Notes: a model not told the origin generated them from the sequence alone. A stretch of DNA of 9,700 nucleotides from Propionibacteriaceae bacterium (GCA_003451975.1 DMIX01000341.1:1-9700), one strand, 5' to 3'. Shown: positions 1 through 6,764, counted from the stretch's first letter. A program made the numbers and translations.

Positions 1-2
1 CC

Positions 3-635
3 GCCACTGTCGAGGTGGACCTGACCAATGTCGCCAAGCTCCGCTCCAAGGTGAAGGACACTTTCCGCTCCCGTGAGGGTGTGGGACTGACCTTCCTGGC
101 GTTCATCGCCAAGGCCGCCACAGAGGCTCTGAAGCACTACCCGCGGGTCAACGCCACCATTGATACCGAGGCTGGCACGGTCAGCTACGCCGAGGCCGAG
201 CATTTGGGCATCGCGGTGGACACCGAACGCGGCCTGCTGGTTCCCGTCATCGCCGCCGCCGGGAACCTCAACGTGACCGGTTTGGCGAACAAGATCGCCG
301 ACCTGGCTGCGCGCACCCGGAACAACAAGGTCACTCCCGACGAGTTGTCCGGTGGCACCTTCACGATCACCAACTACGGCTCGGCCGGCACCTTGTTCGA
401 CACGCCGATCATCAACCAGCCCCAGGTCGCGATCCTGGGCACCGGCGCCGTGGTGCGCCGTCCGATGGTGATCACCGATCCCAAGCAGGGCGAGATGATC
501 GCGATTCGCGACATGATGTACCTGTCGCTGACTTATGATCACCGCCTGGTCGACGGCGCTGAGGCGGCACGCTTCCTCAGCATGGTGAAGGCCCGCCTTG
601 AAGAAGGCGACTTTGGCAGCGAACTGGGGTTGTGA
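3..635 (+). CDS. sucB: Dihydrolipoamide succinyltransferase (E2 of 2-oxoglutarate dehydrogenase), 3' part
   Basis: This is the C-terminal catalytic part of a 2-oxoacid dehydrogenase E2 acyltransferase, about 210 residues. It is open at the window start, so the lipoyl and E3-binding domains lie upstream. E2 moves the succinyl (or acyl) group from a lipoyl arm to CoA in the cytosolic dehydrogenase complex. What shows this: the trimeric acyltransferase core with FTITNYGSAG, the NQPQVAILGTG segment, and the catalytic DHRLVDGAEAARFL motif (about 537-578), whose His and Asp form the active site. The GTG at 15 is an internal codon, since matching sequence continues to the window edge. The stop codon overlaps the start of lipB, which makes the lipoyl cofactor this enzyme carries. 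Actinobacterial E2 proteins of this type are usually annotated SucB or DlaT. A pyruvate dehydrogenase E2 role cannot be excluded from this fragment. Confidence 0.9.
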   Translation, partial: ATVEVDLTNVAKLRSKVKDTFRSREGVGLTFLAFIAKAATEALKHYPRVNATIDTEAGTVSYAEAEHLGIAVDTERGLLVPVIAAAGNLNVTGLANKIADLAARTRNNKVTPDELSGGTFTITNYGSAGTLFDTPIINQPQVAILGTGAVVRRPMVITDPKQGEMIAIRDMMYLSLTYDHRLVDGAEAARFLSMVKARLEEGDFGSELGL

Positions 636-1354
636 CGACCGCTATCGAGTACGAGTACCTGGGACTGAACGAAGGCTCACTCACCGAGTACCACACCGCC
701 TGGCAGCACCAGCGTGATGTGCACGCCCAGGTGGCCGCCGGCTCGCGGGCAGGCACGGTCATCTACGTGGAACATCCCCCGGTTTACACTGCGGGGCGTC
801 GCACCGAGCCGCACGAGCGGCCGCAGGATGGAACCCCGGTCGTCGACGTGGATCGCGGCGGCAAGATCACCTATCACGGTCCTGGCCAGTTGGTCGGCTA
901 CCCGATCGTCACGCTGCCTGGACGGGTCGGGGTGGTCGACTATGTGCGTCGCCTGGAGGAGGCGCTGATCCGACTCTTGGCCGATTACGGCATCTCGACC
1001 GGCCGCGTCCCTGACCGCACCGGGGTCTGGCTGGCCGCCGGTGCTGGACGGCCAGAGCGTAAAATCGCCGCCATCGGAATCCGGGTGTCAAAACGCACGA
1101 CCATGCACGGCTTCGCCCTGAATGTATCCAGCCATCTCGACGACTTCGACAAGATCGTGCCCTGCGGCATCGCCGATGCTGGAGTGACGTCTGTCGCCGC
1201 CGAACTCAGCTGGGCACCCTCGTTGGCCGAGGTCGGCCACGATCTGGAGCCGTACCTGGATGAATACTTGGCCTTCGAACCGTTCGTGTTCTCCCCCGAC
1301 CTGCACGACCTCACCATGCCGGTGGCGCCGATTCGCTACGGGTTGAGCATCTGA
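632..1354 (+). CDS. lipB: Lipoyl(octanoyl) transferase LipB
   Basis: LipB transfers octanoate from octanoyl-ACP to a lysine of lipoyl domains, through a thioester on a catalytic cysteine. It is the first step of lipoate assembly and acts in the cytosol. The 240-residue length suits the family. Visible motifs are the [16 protein letters not shown] block (about residues 76-91), the conserved lysine in [10 protein letters not shown] (Lys144) and the catalytic cysteine in [11 protein letters not shown] (Cys178), giving the expected Cys/Lys pair. The GTG start at 632 overlaps the sucB stop as GTGA, so translation is probably coupled to sucB. Only a weak G-rich stretch lies upstream as a ribosome binding site. 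lipA follows after 58 bases, and its putative promoter begins inside the last codons of lipB. Confidence 0.96.
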   Translation: MTTAIEYEYLGLNEGSLTEYHTAWQHQRDVHAQVAAGSRAGTVIYVEHPPVYTAGRRTEPHERPQDGTPVVDVDRGGKITYHGPGQLVGYPIVTLPGRVGVVDYVRRLEEALIRLLADYGISTGRVPDRTGVWLAAGAGRPERKIAAIGIRVSKRTTMHGFALNVSSHLDDFDKIVPCGIADAGVTSVAAELSWAPSLAEVGHDLEPYLDEYLAFEPFVFSPDLHDLTMPVAPIRYGLSI

Positions 1355-1371
1355 ATCGGCCCGGGTAATAA
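1343..1371 (+). promoter_or_regulatory. Putative sigma-70-type promoter for lipA
   Basis: TTGAGC (1343-1348) and TAATAA (1366-1371) are separated by exactly 17 bases, a good match to a housekeeping promoter. The -35 box lies inside the end of lipB and the -10 box in the lipB-lipA gap. The expected start of transcription would be near 1378-1380, giving a leader of about 34 bases before the lipA GTG. The AT-rich -10 stands out against the GC-rich surroundings. This is a sequence match only. Confidence 0.5.
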
Positions 1372-1412
1372 TCGCCCCTGCCGCAAGCCTCTCGCGCGAT
1401 TACCATGGCGGG

Positions 1413-2336
1413 GTGACCGATACCCAGCCCCGCAAGCTGCTTCGCCTGGAAGTACGCAACGCCGAAACCCCCATCGAACGCAAGCCGAGCTGGATCAAGA
1501 TCACGGCTCGGACCGGCCCGGAATACAACGAGCTACGCCAACTGGTGGCCGACGAAGGTCTGCATACCGTCTGCCAGGAGGCCGGCTGCCCCAACATCTA
1601 CGAGTGCTGGGCCGACCGCGAGGCCACCTTCCTGATCGGTGGCGACGCCTGTACCCGACGCTGCGACTTCTGCCAGATCGAGAGCGGCAAGCCGAAGGCC
1701 TACGACACCGAAGAGCCGGTTCGCGTCGCCGAATCGGTCGCCACCATGGGTTTGCGCTACGCCACGGTCACCGGCGTCTGCCGCGACGACCTGGCCGATG
1801 AGGGCGCTTGGCTGTACGCCGAGACGGTGCGAGCCATCCACGCCCGCAACCCGGGAGTCGGCGTAGAGCTGCTCGCCCCCGATTTCTCCGGACGCCCGGA
1901 TCTGCTCGACCAGGTTTTCGAGGCCGCGCCGGAGGTGTTCGCCCACAACGTGGAAACCGTGCCGAGGGTTTTCCGCCGGATTCGGCCCGGCTTCGACTAC
2001 GAGCGCTCGCTGGGCGTGCTCACCCGAGCCCACGAACACGGTCTCGTCACCAAGTCGAACCTGATTCTGGGTATGGGTGAAACTCATGCCGAGACCGTGC
2101 AGGCGCTGCGCGACATCCACGACGCCGGCACTGACCTGATCACGATCACCCAATACCTGCGCCCCAGCGCACACCACCATCCCATTGATCGATGGGTGAC
2201 ACCGGCGGAGTTCGACGAGTTGGCCGGCCAGGCCACCGAGATCGGCTTCGCCGGCGTCCTGAGTGGCCCGCTGGTGCGCTCGTCCTACCGGGCCGGACGG
2301 TTGTATCGGCAGGCCCTGAGTAAGCGCACGGCCTGA
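1413..2336 (+). CDS. lipA: Lipoyl synthase LipA (radical SAM)
   Basis: LipA inserts two sulfurs into protein-bound octanoyl groups, using S-adenosylmethionine radicals and sacrificing its auxiliary Fe-S cluster. The protein has 307 residues, normal for the family. The auxiliary cluster cysteines are Cys54, Cys59 and Cys65 in the C-x4-C-x5-C motif. The radical SAM cluster is Cys80, Cys84 and Cys87 (CTRRCDFC). The C-terminal RSSYR segment (289-293) provides the serine ligand of the auxiliary cluster. The HNVETVPR and [10 protein letters not shown] motifs are also present. The GTG at 1413 is chosen because the nearby ATG at 1405 runs into a stop after two further codons. No clear Shine-Dalgarno is present, only GGCGGG directly before the GTG. 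One departure from the family: the usual DDLPDGGA stretch reads DDLADEGA (residues 125-132). Confidence 0.97.
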   Translation: MTDTQPRKLLRLEVRNAETPIERKPSWIKITARTGPEYNELRQLVADEGLHTVCQEAGCPNIYECWADREATFLIGGDACTRRCDFCQIESGKPKAYDTEEPVRVAESVATMGLRYATVTGVCRDDLADEGAWLYAETVRAIHARNPGVGVELLAPDFSGRPDLLDQVFEAAPEVFAHNVETVPRVFRRIRPGFDYERSLGVLTRAHEHGLVTKSNLILGMGETHAETVQALRDIHDAGTDLITITQYLRPSAHHHPIDRWVTPAEFDELAGQATEIGFAGVLSGPLVRSSYRAGRLYRQALSKRTA

Positions 2337-2374
2337 GCCCACGGTAGGGTGCTGCCTTGCAGGCAACGACAGTC

Positions 2375-2378
2375 GGAG
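2375..2378 (+). promoter_or_regulatory. Ribosome binding site of the DUF4191 gene
   Basis: GGAG lies 7 bases before the ATG at 2386, an ordinary Shine-Dalgarno spacing that fixes this start. A TAGGGT hexamer at 2345-2350 could be a -10 box for this gene, but no convincing -35 box precedes it. Confidence 0.55.
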
Positions 2379-2385
2379 TACATCG

Positions 2386-3147
2386 ATGGCGAGTGAAAAG
2401 GCCAAGGAACTGGCCGCCAAGCAGAAGGCTGAGCTGAAAGCCGCCAAGCTGGCGAAGAAGAACTCCAACGACCCCCGAGATTGGCCGTGGTATCGCCAGT
2501 TCTGGCAGACCTACAAGGTCACCGCCGACGTCGACCCGCAACTCAACCTGTACCTGGGCGGCACCTTCGTCGCCGTGGCGCTGGTGGTGAGCCTGGTCGG
2601 CATCTGGGTGTCGCCGTGGTGGATGTGGCTGATCCTGGGCATCACCGGCGGGCTCACCGCAGCGCTGTACGTGCTCGTCGGCCGAGCCAAGAAGGCGACC
2701 TTCACCCGCTATGAGGGCCAGCCCGGATCGGCGGAGGTTGCACTGTCGATGCTCGACTCCAAGAAGTGGAGCTACACCGCCGTCATCACCGCGAACCGCC
2801 AACTCGATGTGGTCCACCGGGTTGTGGGACGCCCCGGCATCATCTTGATCGGCGAGGGCCAGTCGGCCCGACTGGCGACCATGCTCAACAGCGAGGTCAA
2901 GAAGCACGAGCAGGTCGCTTACGGCATTCCGGTCCAGACCATCGTGATGGGCGACGGCGAGGGTCAGGTTCCGCTGGCGAAGCTGGCCGACCAGATCAAG
3001 AAGCTGCCCAAAGCAATCTCCCCGGCACAGATCGAGGACGTCAAGTCCCGGCTGCGCGCACTGGATGCGGTTCGCCCCAAGGCACCCATCCCGCGGGGAC
3101 CGATGCCCACCGCCAAGGGGGTGGGTCGCGCACTTCGCGGCCGCTGA
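2386..3147 (+). CDS. DUF4191 family membrane protein
   Basis: This is a conserved actinobacterial protein of unknown function, found next to lipA in mycobacteria as well (the Rv2219 type). It has 253 residues in three parts. The first is a very Lys/Ala-rich charged N-terminus (about 1-26), likely helical. Next come two adjacent hydrophobic segments, about residues 55-75 and 78-99, that look like a membrane hairpin with a short SPWW turn. Last is a soluble C-terminal domain of about 150 residues that begins with a basic AKK stretch and contains GRPGIILIGEG. No signal peptide or catalytic motif is evident. The basic residues on both flanks suggest that both ends face the cytoplasm. The link to lipoate synthesis is positional only. 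The gene ends 2 bases before the TTG start of the ABC-F gene. Confidence 0.85.
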   Translation: MASEKAKELAAKQKAELKAAKLAKKNSNDPRDWPWYRQFWQTYKVTADVDPQLNLYLGGTFVAVALVVSLVGIWVSPWWMWLILGITGGLTAALYVLVGRAKKATFTRYEGQPGSAEVALSMLDSKKWSYTAVITANRQLDVVHRVVGRPGIILIGEGQSARLATMLNSEVKKHEQVAYGIPVQTIVMGDGEGQVPLAKLADQIKKLPKAISPAQIEDVKSRLRALDAVRPKAPIPRGPMPTAKGVGRALRGR

Positions 3148-3149
3148 GT

Positions 3150-3797
3150 TTGGCCAATATCGTCAATGCCGAGCGCATCAGTCTCGCCTTCGGCACCCGC
3201 ACCCTGCTGGATGAGGTCAGCCTCGGGCTGAGCACCGGTGATGTGGTCGGCGTGGTCGGCCGCAATGGCGACGGCAAGACCACGCTGCTGCGACTGCTGG
3301 TGGGCGAGGCTGACCCGGACTCCGGCCAGATCATTCGCAACTCCGGATCCTCGATCGGCTATCTGGGGCAAACCGAGCGCTTCGACGAGCGTGCCAGCGT
3401 GCGCGATGCGGTCATCGGCGGCCAAGCCGATCATGTGTGGGCCGCACAGGCTTCCCGGCGCGCGGTGGTGCACTCCCTGCTAGCTGACATCGACTTGGAC
3501 CGCGGTGTGGCCGACCTCTCCGGTGGCGAGCGCCGCCGGGTCGGGCTGGCAGCGGTGCTCCTGGGCGACCACGACCTCTTGGTACTGGACGAGCCAACCA
3601 ACCATCTCGACGTTGAAGCGATCGCCTGGTTGGCCGATCATCTGAACTCCCGCCAGTCCGCCGGTATGGCCATGCTCGTGGTCAGCCACGACCGCTGGTT
3701 CCTGGATGCGGTGTGCAATCGCGTCTGGGAGGTTCACGATGCTGTCGTCGACTCCTACGAAGGCGGCTACGCCGCCTATGTGCTGGCCCGAGCCTAG
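3150..3797 (+). CDS. ABC-F N-terminal half (first ATPase domain), 215 residues
   Basis: This half carries the complete first nucleotide-binding domain. It has Walker A GRNGDGKTT (37-45), Q-loop glutamine in YLGQ (Gln74), signature LSGGE (123-127), Walker B LLVLDEPTNHLD (143-154) with catalytic Glu148, and switch histidine in SHDR (His180). If the TAG is a true stop, translation ends in the linker just after YAAYVLARA. The product would be a single isolated ATPase domain lacking the linker and the second domain that ABC-F proteins need to close around two ATPs, so it probably would not work alone. No ribosome binding site precedes the TTG start. It would depend on translation of DUF4191, whose stop is 2 bases upstream. 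Confidence 0.7.
   Translation: MANIVNAERISLAFGTRTLLDEVSLGLSTGDVVGVVGRNGDGKTTLLRLLVGEADPDSGQIIRNSGSSIGYLGQTERFDERASVRDAVIGGQADHVWAAQASRRAVVHSLLADIDLDRGVADLSGGERRRVGLAAVLLGDHDLLVLDEPTNHLDVEAIAWLADHLNSRQSAGMAMLVVSHDRWFLDAVCNRVWEVHDAVVDSYEGGYAAYVLARA
3795..3797 (+). other. In-frame amber (TAG) codon splitting the ABC-F gene
   Basis: TAG followed by C lies at codon 216 of the ABC-F frame, in the linker between the two ATPase domains. No other gene in this window ends in TAG. A short self-complementary stretch, CGGCAGGCTGCCG, occupies 3804-3816, six bases downstream. Confidence 0.9.
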
Positions 3798-3842
3798 CGG
3801 GTCCGGCAGGCTGCCGCCAATGAGGCTCGCCGTCAGAACCTG

Positions 3843-4949
3843 TTGCGCAAAGAGCTGGCCTGGCTGCGCCGCGGGCCACCAGCACGTACCTCAAAGCCGA
3901 AGTTCCGCATCGACGCCGCCAACGAGTTGATCCGAGACGTTCCCGAGGCGCGCGACACCATCAAACTTCGCGAATTCGCCGTCAGCCGACTGGGCAAAGA
4001 CGTCTTCGACCTGCATCAACTCAGCTACGCGATCGCCGACCGCACCCTGTTCGACCGGCTCGATTGGTCGATCGGCCCCGGGGATCGTATTGGAATCATC
4101 GGCGTCAACGGCGCGGGAAAGACCACCTTGCTGCGACTGCTTGCCGGTGAGCTGAGCCCAGCGTCGGGCACCGTGAAGCGAGGACGCACGCTTCGGTTGG
4201 GTCAGCTCAGCCAGGATGTGCTGGCCTTGGGTGGGGATCCGGCTGACCCCGAATCATTGAGCGCCGAGGACCAGGTACTCCCAGCGGTGCAGCGTCTGCA
4301 ACGCCAGGTGCGCCTGGCGACCGGAGTGGAGACCTCGACGTCCAACCTGCTGGAGGAGTTCGGATTCCGCGGCGACAAGCTGGTCACCCGGATCGGTGAA
4401 CTCTCCGGTGGCGAGCGGCGTCGGCTGCAGTTCCTGCGCCTGCTCCTCACCGAACCGAACGTGCTGCTGCTGGACGAGCCCACCAACGATCTCGACATCG
4501 ACACGCTCACCGTGATCGAGGACTATCTCGACACCTGGCCGGGAACGCTGATGGTGGTCTCCCACGACCGGTGGTTCCTGGAGCGCACCTGCGATGTGGT
4601 TTACGCCCTGCTCGGCGACGGGCGCTGCGTCCTGTTGCCCGGCGGAGTTGATGAATACCTGAAGCGCCGACGGGAGATCCCCGGCACGGCACCAGAGCCA
4701 ACAGTCCCAGACTCCGGCTCGAGCAGTGCTGCCCAACTCCGCCAGGCCCGCAAGGATCTAGCCCGCATCGAAGGCCAACTAGGCAAGCTCGAAAGCCAAA
4801 TCGCCGATCTACATACGCGGCTGGAAGCCAGTGCCAGCGACTACGCCACCCTGGTGTCCCTCGGGGCTGAACTGGCGCAGGCTGAGGCCCGGAGAACCGA
4901 CTTGGAGGGCCAATGGCTAGAACTGGCGGAGACCGCCGACCTCGGCTGA
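3843..4949 (+). CDS. ABC-F C-terminal half (linker, second ATPase domain, coiled coil)
   Basis: This is the in-frame remainder after the amber codon. The first possible restart is TTG 3843, with no Shine-Dalgarno. Homology begins earlier, at 3798. Numbered on the full protein, it holds the rest of the basic linker (QNLLRKELAWLRRG...PKFRIDAAN, about 229-258), Walker A GVNGAGKTT (318-326), signature LSGGE (418-422), Walker B VLLLDEPTNDLD (438-449) with Glu443, and the SHDR switch histidine (His472). After a Pro/Ser-rich stretch (about 511-526) comes a charged coiled coil (about 527-595), as in Uup-type proteins. All motif residues are intact, so selection appears to have acted until very recently. 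The last 37 bases overlap the next gene. Confidence 0.7.
   Translation: MRKELAWLRRGPPARTSKPKFRIDAANELIRDVPEARDTIKLREFAVSRLGKDVFDLHQLSYAIADRTLFDRLDWSIGPGDRIGIIGVNGAGKTTLLRLLAGELSPASGTVKRGRTLRLGQLSQDVLALGGDPADPESLSAEDQVLPAVQRLQRQVRLATGVETSTSNLLEEFGFRGDKLVTRIGELSGGERRRLQFLRLLLTEPNVLLLDEPTNDLDIDTLTVIEDYLDTWPGTLMVVSHDRWFLERTCDVVYALLGDGRCVLLPGGVDEYLKRRREIPGTAPEPTVPDSGSSSAAQLRQARKDLARIEGQLGKLESQIADLHTRLEASASDYATLVSLGAELAQAEARRTDLEGQWLELAETADLG
4904..4909 (+). promoter_or_regulatory. Ribosome binding site inside the ABC-F gene for the kinase gene
   Basis: GGAGGG lies 3 bases before ATG 4913, still within the ABC-F coding region. The spacing is a little short, but this is the best Shine-Dalgarno near the expected start. 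It supports a 37-base overlap rather than a start after the ABC-F stop, where no ATG, GTG or TTG precedes the conserved FTKR. Confidence 0.55.
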
Positions 4950-5698
4950 ACGGATTCACCAAACGCAATGCGGCGGCACCGGCGGGCTTCTTCCGTGTCG
5001 AGGCGGCCGGGCTGGCCTGGCTTGACGTGCCGGGCGGCGTCCCGGTCGTCACGGTGCTCGATGTGGACGACACCTCGATCACTCTCGAGCGAGTCGCCGA
5101 GGGCCGCCCCAGCTCGCAGGCGGCGTTCACTTTCGGAAGTCAGTTGGCCCGAACGCACGACGCCGGGGCGTCCGCGTTCGGCGTCGGGCCTAACGGGTGG
5201 CAGGGTGATGGCTTCATCGGGAATGCCCCGTTGAGCTTGCGGCCCCACCCCCATTGGGGCGCGTTCTACGCCGCCGAACGGGTCATGCCCTATGCCCGAG
5301 CCGCCGTCGGCCAGGGATCCCTAGATGCTGCTGGACTGGCGCCGATCGAGGCGCTCGCACACCGACTGGCCGCGGGTGAGTTCGATGACGACGCAGCCCC
5401 AGCGCGCATCCACGGCGATCTCTGGGCGGGCAATGTAATGTTCACCGATACCGCGGCTATGCTCATCGATCCCGCGGCTCACGGCGGGCGCCGCATCACC
5501 GATCTGGCGATGCTGGAGCTGTTCGGCCTGCCGCACCTGGAGCAAGTCTTCGCCGGCTATGCCACGGCCGCCCGGAGTCTCCGGCACGACTGGCGCGAAC
5601 TCATCGGACTTCACCAGCTTCACCCACTGCTGGTGCACGCGGTGCTGTTCGGCGGCAGCTACGGCGCCCGAGCCGCGGCGTTGGCTCGACGCTACTAA
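4913..5698 (+). CDS. Fructosamine kinase family protein
   Basis: The product has 261 residues and the fructosamine/ketosamine kinase fold, related to aminoglycoside phosphotransferases. Characterised members phosphorylate sugar adducts on protein lysines so that they fall off (deglycation). The substrate of bacterial members is often unknown. Visible features are the short actinobacterial N-terminus FTKRNAAAPAGFFRVEAAGL (15-34), with the likely ATP-binding Lys17 and Glu30. The catalytic loop is HGDLWAGN (167-174) with Asp169, and the metal-binding aspartate is Asp186 in IDPAAHGG. ITDLAMLELFG and the C-terminal LHPLLVHAVLFGGSYG also fit the family. It has no signal peptide and is probably cytosolic. 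It overlaps the ABC-F gene by 37 bases, so its translation is probably coupled and may suffer if the upstream amber stops ribosomes. The stop is TAA, the only one in the window. Confidence 0.88.
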   Translation: MARTGGDRRPRLNGFTKRNAAAPAGFFRVEAAGLAWLDVPGGVPVVTVLDVDDTSITLERVAEGRPSSQAAFTFGSQLARTHDAGASAFGVGPNGWQGDGFIGNAPLSLRPHPHWGAFYAAERVMPYARAAVGQGSLDAAGLAPIEALAHRLAAGEFDDDAAPARIHGDLWAGNVMFTDTAAMLIDPAAHGGRRITDLAMLELFGLPHLEQVFAGYATAARSLRHDWRELIGLHQLHPLLVHAVLFGGSYGARAAALARRY

Positions 5699-5713
5699 CC
5701 GGCCCCGTCGACT

Positions 5714-5776
5714 CTGCGCTCGAAAGCTGTACTTTGCGCTCGAAGTTACGGGCGCAAAGACAGAAATCGAGCGCAG
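5714..5776. repeat. Long imperfect palindrome (63-base hairpin) between convergent genes
   Basis: Three nested arms pair: CTGCGCTCGA (5714-5723) with TCGAGCGCAG (5767-5776); CTGT (5727-5730) with ACAG (5760-5763); and CTTTGCGCTCG (5732-5742) with CGGGCGCAAAG (5749-5759), with one T-G wobble. Only a 3x3 internal loop, one bulged A and the 6-base loop AAGTTA stay unpaired, giving 25 paired positions. TGCGCTCGAA also occurs as a direct repeat at 5715-5724 and 5735-5744, and the same core recurs inverted in the far arm. It fills most of the 84 bases between the stop of the kinase gene and the stop of the methyltransferase gene. It could end transcription from both sides, although it lacks a run of T. 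It could also be a copy of a dispersed palindromic element. Confidence 0.85.
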
Positions 5777-5782
5777 GGTGGG

Positions 5783-6415
5783 TCAGCGGGGTGGGGTGGC
5801 GCTGTGACGACGGGCGCGGACGACGGTGTCGGAGACGGTGGCCTGCTGCCCGTCCGGGCCGGTGGTCAGGCGCTCACGCACCTCGGCCTGCACCACCGCC
5901 CACTGGTGGGTGTCCAAACCCAGTGCGGTGAGTTCTTCGGCGGGGCCGAGCACGTCGTGGTTCTCGGGGTTCTTCGCCCAAGGCGGCGGGGCGGCGTGCG
6001 AGATGACCAGCAGACTTCCCGAGGGCGCCACCACCTCGGCGGCCCGACGCAGGATCTGACTGCGCGGGATCGGCACCGGAGATTGCAGGAAACAGGCGCT
6101 GACCAGGTCGAAAGTCTCCTCCGGCTGCCAGGCGGCCAGGTCTGCGGCTACCCACTCGATGCGCTCGGGTGGCAAGCCGGCCTTCAATGCTGCCGCCCTG
6201 CCGCGCTCCAACGCGGTGACAGAGATGTCGACCGCAGTCACCTGCCAGCCACGACGGGCCAGCCACAGCGCGTCGGCGCCTTCACCGCAGCCGAGGTCCA
6301 ACGCTCGCCCCGGGGCGAGCGCTACCGCGACGCGAGCCAATGATTCGTTGACTCGGCCCGACCACACGGCGGGGGCGGTCGAGTAACGGTCCTCCCAGAA
6401 CTCAGACGCACTCAC
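5783..6415 (-). CDS. Class I SAM-dependent methyltransferase
   Basis: This is a 210-residue cytosolic methyltransferase with the Rossmann SAM-binding fold. Motif I is ALDLGCGEGADALWLA (38-53), the acidic residue that binds SAM ribose is in VTAVDIS (Asp63), motif III region is VAADLAAW (89-96), and motif IV is FDLVSACFLQSP (102-113). The N-terminal FWEDRYST...VWSGRVNESL resembles small-molecule methyltransferases of the tellurite/thiopurine type. The substrate cannot be read from the sequence. The start is GTG at 6415, which retains the conserved FWEDRY. No strong Shine-Dalgarno is present. It lies 55 bases after the DUF3073 gene on the same strand and converges on the kinase gene. A short 5-base-pair hairpin (6431-6443) sits in the gap before it. 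Confidence 0.88.
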   Translation of the reverse strand: MSASEFWEDRYSTAPAVWSGRVNESLARVAVALAPGRALDLGCGEGADALWLARRGWQVTAVDISVTALERGRAAALKAGLPPERIEWVAADLAAWQPEETFDLVSACFLQSPVPIPRSQILRRAAEVVAPSGSLLVISHAAPPPWAKNPENHDVLGPAEELTALGLDTHQWAVVQAEVRERLTTGPDGQQATVSDTVVRARRHSATPPR

Positions 6416-6470
6416 GGCACACCAATAACCACAGCCCGGCTGTACTCAGGCCTCGTGAAATGGAAATGCG

Positions 6471-6695
6471 TCAGCCGATTCGGCGGAAGCCGCCGGAATC
6501 GTCTTCGTCGTCGGAGTAGCGGCTGGCGAGGTCACCGTATTGGTCGTCCTCAACCTGCTCCTCGATCTCCTCCGGTTCGACGGAATCCTCGCCGCGGAGT
6601 TCTCGTTCCAGCGACGAGAAGTCGGTGGAGTAGGAACGGTACTTAAGGTCGCGTGCGACCTTAGTCTGCTTCGCTTTAGCACGGCCGCGCCCCAT
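6471..6695 (-). CDS. DUF3073 family small protein
   Basis: This is a 74-residue actinobacterial protein of unknown function. It starts with a basic stretch MGRGRAKAKQTKVARDLKYR (1-20), then the conserved YSTDFSSLERELRG segment (about 22-35). It ends with a strongly acidic tail rich in Glu and Asp (about 36-66) and the conserved GGFRRIG end. The charge split suggests a disordered tail and possible nucleic acid or protein contact by the basic end; that is inference. Members are found beside purM in other Actinomycetota such as mycobacteria. The start is ATG at 6695. The nearest G-rich stretch, GAGGGGG, is about 14 bases upstream, rather far for a Shine-Dalgarno. Confidence 0.9.
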   Translation of the reverse strand: MGRGRAKAKQTKVARDLKYRSYSTDFSSLERELRGEDSVEPEEIEEQVEDDQYGDLASRYSDDEDDSGGFRRIG

Positions 6696-6764
6696 AGGTC
6701 GGGTCAGCCCCCTCGCCTGTCACGCGGTCCAGCCGCTCGTTCAATCAAGTTTCTTCGTGAGGCT

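Larger units (their letters stand above)
3150..4949 (+). pseudogene. ABC-F family ATP-binding protein gene (Uup-like) interrupted by one in-frame TAG
   Basis: Read through, this frame encodes one 599-position ABC-F protein: two ATPase domains, a linker and a C-terminal coiled coil, with no membrane segments. ABC-F proteins are soluble ATPases. Several act on ribosomes in translation or antibiotic protection, and Uup-type members also affect DNA and ribosome biology. Codon 216 (3795-3797) is TAG. Residues on both sides match a continuous linker (VLARA, stop, RVRQAAANEARRQN), and a Glu GAG codon there would be the simplest ancestor, one G-to-T change away. Everything after it stays in frame for 383 codons without another lesion. 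So the gene is either newly broken, read through, made as two polypeptides, or miscalled at one base. The start is TTG 3150, just after DUF4191, chosen because the family sequence begins at ANIVNAERISLAFG. Upstream codons of the same frame only overlap DUF4191. Confidence 0.85.

Noticed and set aside
1533..2468. 311-codon open frame on the minus strand across lipA
   Set aside because: It lies antisense to a clear lipA, has no recognisable domain, and is the kind of open frame that GC-rich third-position bias produces.
2146..2907. 253-codon minus-strand frame over lipA and DUF4191
   Set aside because: It spans the junction of two real plus-strand genes, and its residue content is repetitive Arg/Gly/His without motifs.
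2766..3149. Upstream extension of the ABC-F frame to ATG 2766
   Set aside because: The added residues do not resemble ABC-F proteins and lie entirely within DUF4191; family homology starts at TTG 3150.
3795..3797. TAG reassigned to an amino acid in this organism
   Set aside because: TAG is absent among the eleven gene ends here, but that sample is too small to mean anything in a TGA-rich genome, and one nonsense change is far simpler.
6431..6443. Terminator after DUF3073 (ACAGC/GCTGT hairpin)
   Set aside because: A 5-base-pair stem with a 3-base loop and no T-run is within chance.
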